Source: Vulcanimicrobiota bacterium
GTDB taxonomy: Bacteria; Vulcanimicrobiota; Vulcanimicrobiia; Vulcanimicrobiales; Vulcanimicrobiaceae
Length of the DNA: 13,534 bases
NCBI GenBank assembly: GCA_003155175.1
Contig: PMFP01000049.1
Location: 2,036 to 15,569, forward strand
Direction: 5' to 3'
The position numbers and the translations under genes were made by a program. Under the pieces are notes generated by a model. It saw only the letters and a program-made list of their open reading frames with translations. It did not search any database and had not been told where the DNA came from. Shown piece by piece: positions 13,496 through 13,534 of this stretch; the first letter of the stretch is position 1; every line of letters begins with the position of its first letter.

Positions 13496-13501
13496 ATGAT
13501 A
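13496..13501 (-). promoter_or_regulatory. Possible -10 box for the secreted-protein gene
   Basis: On the minus strand this reads TATCAT, 34 bases before the GTG start, at a reasonable distance for a promoter. A -35 hexamer is not evident in the GC-rich sequence up to the window edge, so the call is tentative. Confidence 0.35.
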
Positions 13502-13534
13502 GCGCACGCGCGGGCCGTCCGCCAGGGCCGCGGT

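Noticed and set aside
1..13534. CRISPR arrays, tRNA or rRNA genes, transposases, phage genes or attachment sites
   Set aside because: None was seen on either strand; the only repeats found are the four hairpin/T-tract elements and short inverted repeats.

Overview
This is a gene-dense, high-GC bacterial chromosomal segment, judged by eye at around two-thirds G+C, with pervasive long shadow reading frames. Starts are often GTG or TTG. The genes are ordinary housekeeping types: DNA polymerase III alpha, a cytoplasmic succinate dehydrogenase/fumarate reductase core and a FtsQ-type division protein. I see no phage, IS, CRISPR, tRNA or rRNA. The phylum cannot be fixed from sequence reading alone. 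The mix of a CCG-type (anchor-less) succinate dehydrogenase, a DnaE with an apparently intact PHP site and ftsQ away from ftsA/ftsZ points away from Proteobacteria, possibly to a poorly cultured high-GC lineage such as Eremiobacterota. That placement is a weak inference.

Layout. 1-655 (+): a YtrA-type GntR regulator and a 47-residue single-pass membrane peptide, each preceded by a copy of a hairpin-plus-T-tract repeat. 615-2345 (-): an unusually long aldehyde dehydrogenase family protein. 2422-4173 (+): a 62-residue basic hypothetical protein and a membrane-bound GGDEF diguanylate cyclase. 4174-7775 (-): sdhA, sdhB and a CCG-domain third subunit as a tight operon. Its stop codon directly abuts the stop of the cyclase gene. 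7776-8020: a structured divergent intergenic region with two tandem repeat copies, a probable sdhA promoter and a hairpin before dnaE. 8021-13052 (+): dnaE, a HAD/Cof phosphatase and ftsQ, linked by two 4-base stop/start overlaps. 13065-13097: a strong hairpin serving as terminator between convergent genes. 13120-13461 (-): a small secreted protein.

How the parts relate. The sdh operon encodes a flavoprotein, an iron-sulfur protein and a double-CCG protein that replaces the usual cytochrome b anchor. SdhB carries four cysteines where most SdhBs bind a [3Fe-4S] cluster. The dnaE-HAD-ftsQ operon couples a replication gene to a division gene. The cyclase makes c-di-GMP, but no c-di-GMP effector is recognisable here.

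The most unusual signal is the repeat family: a G-rich head GGGGGTGAAC (GGGGGTTAAC in one copy), a GC hairpin and then CCCCGTTTTT (CCCCGATTTT in one copy). Four copies lie at 5-39, 460-493, 7794-7830 and 7831-7859, all in the same DNA orientation and all next to gene starts. Each looks like an intrinsic terminator, yet one ends a single base before a start codon and two lie where no plus-strand gene ends.
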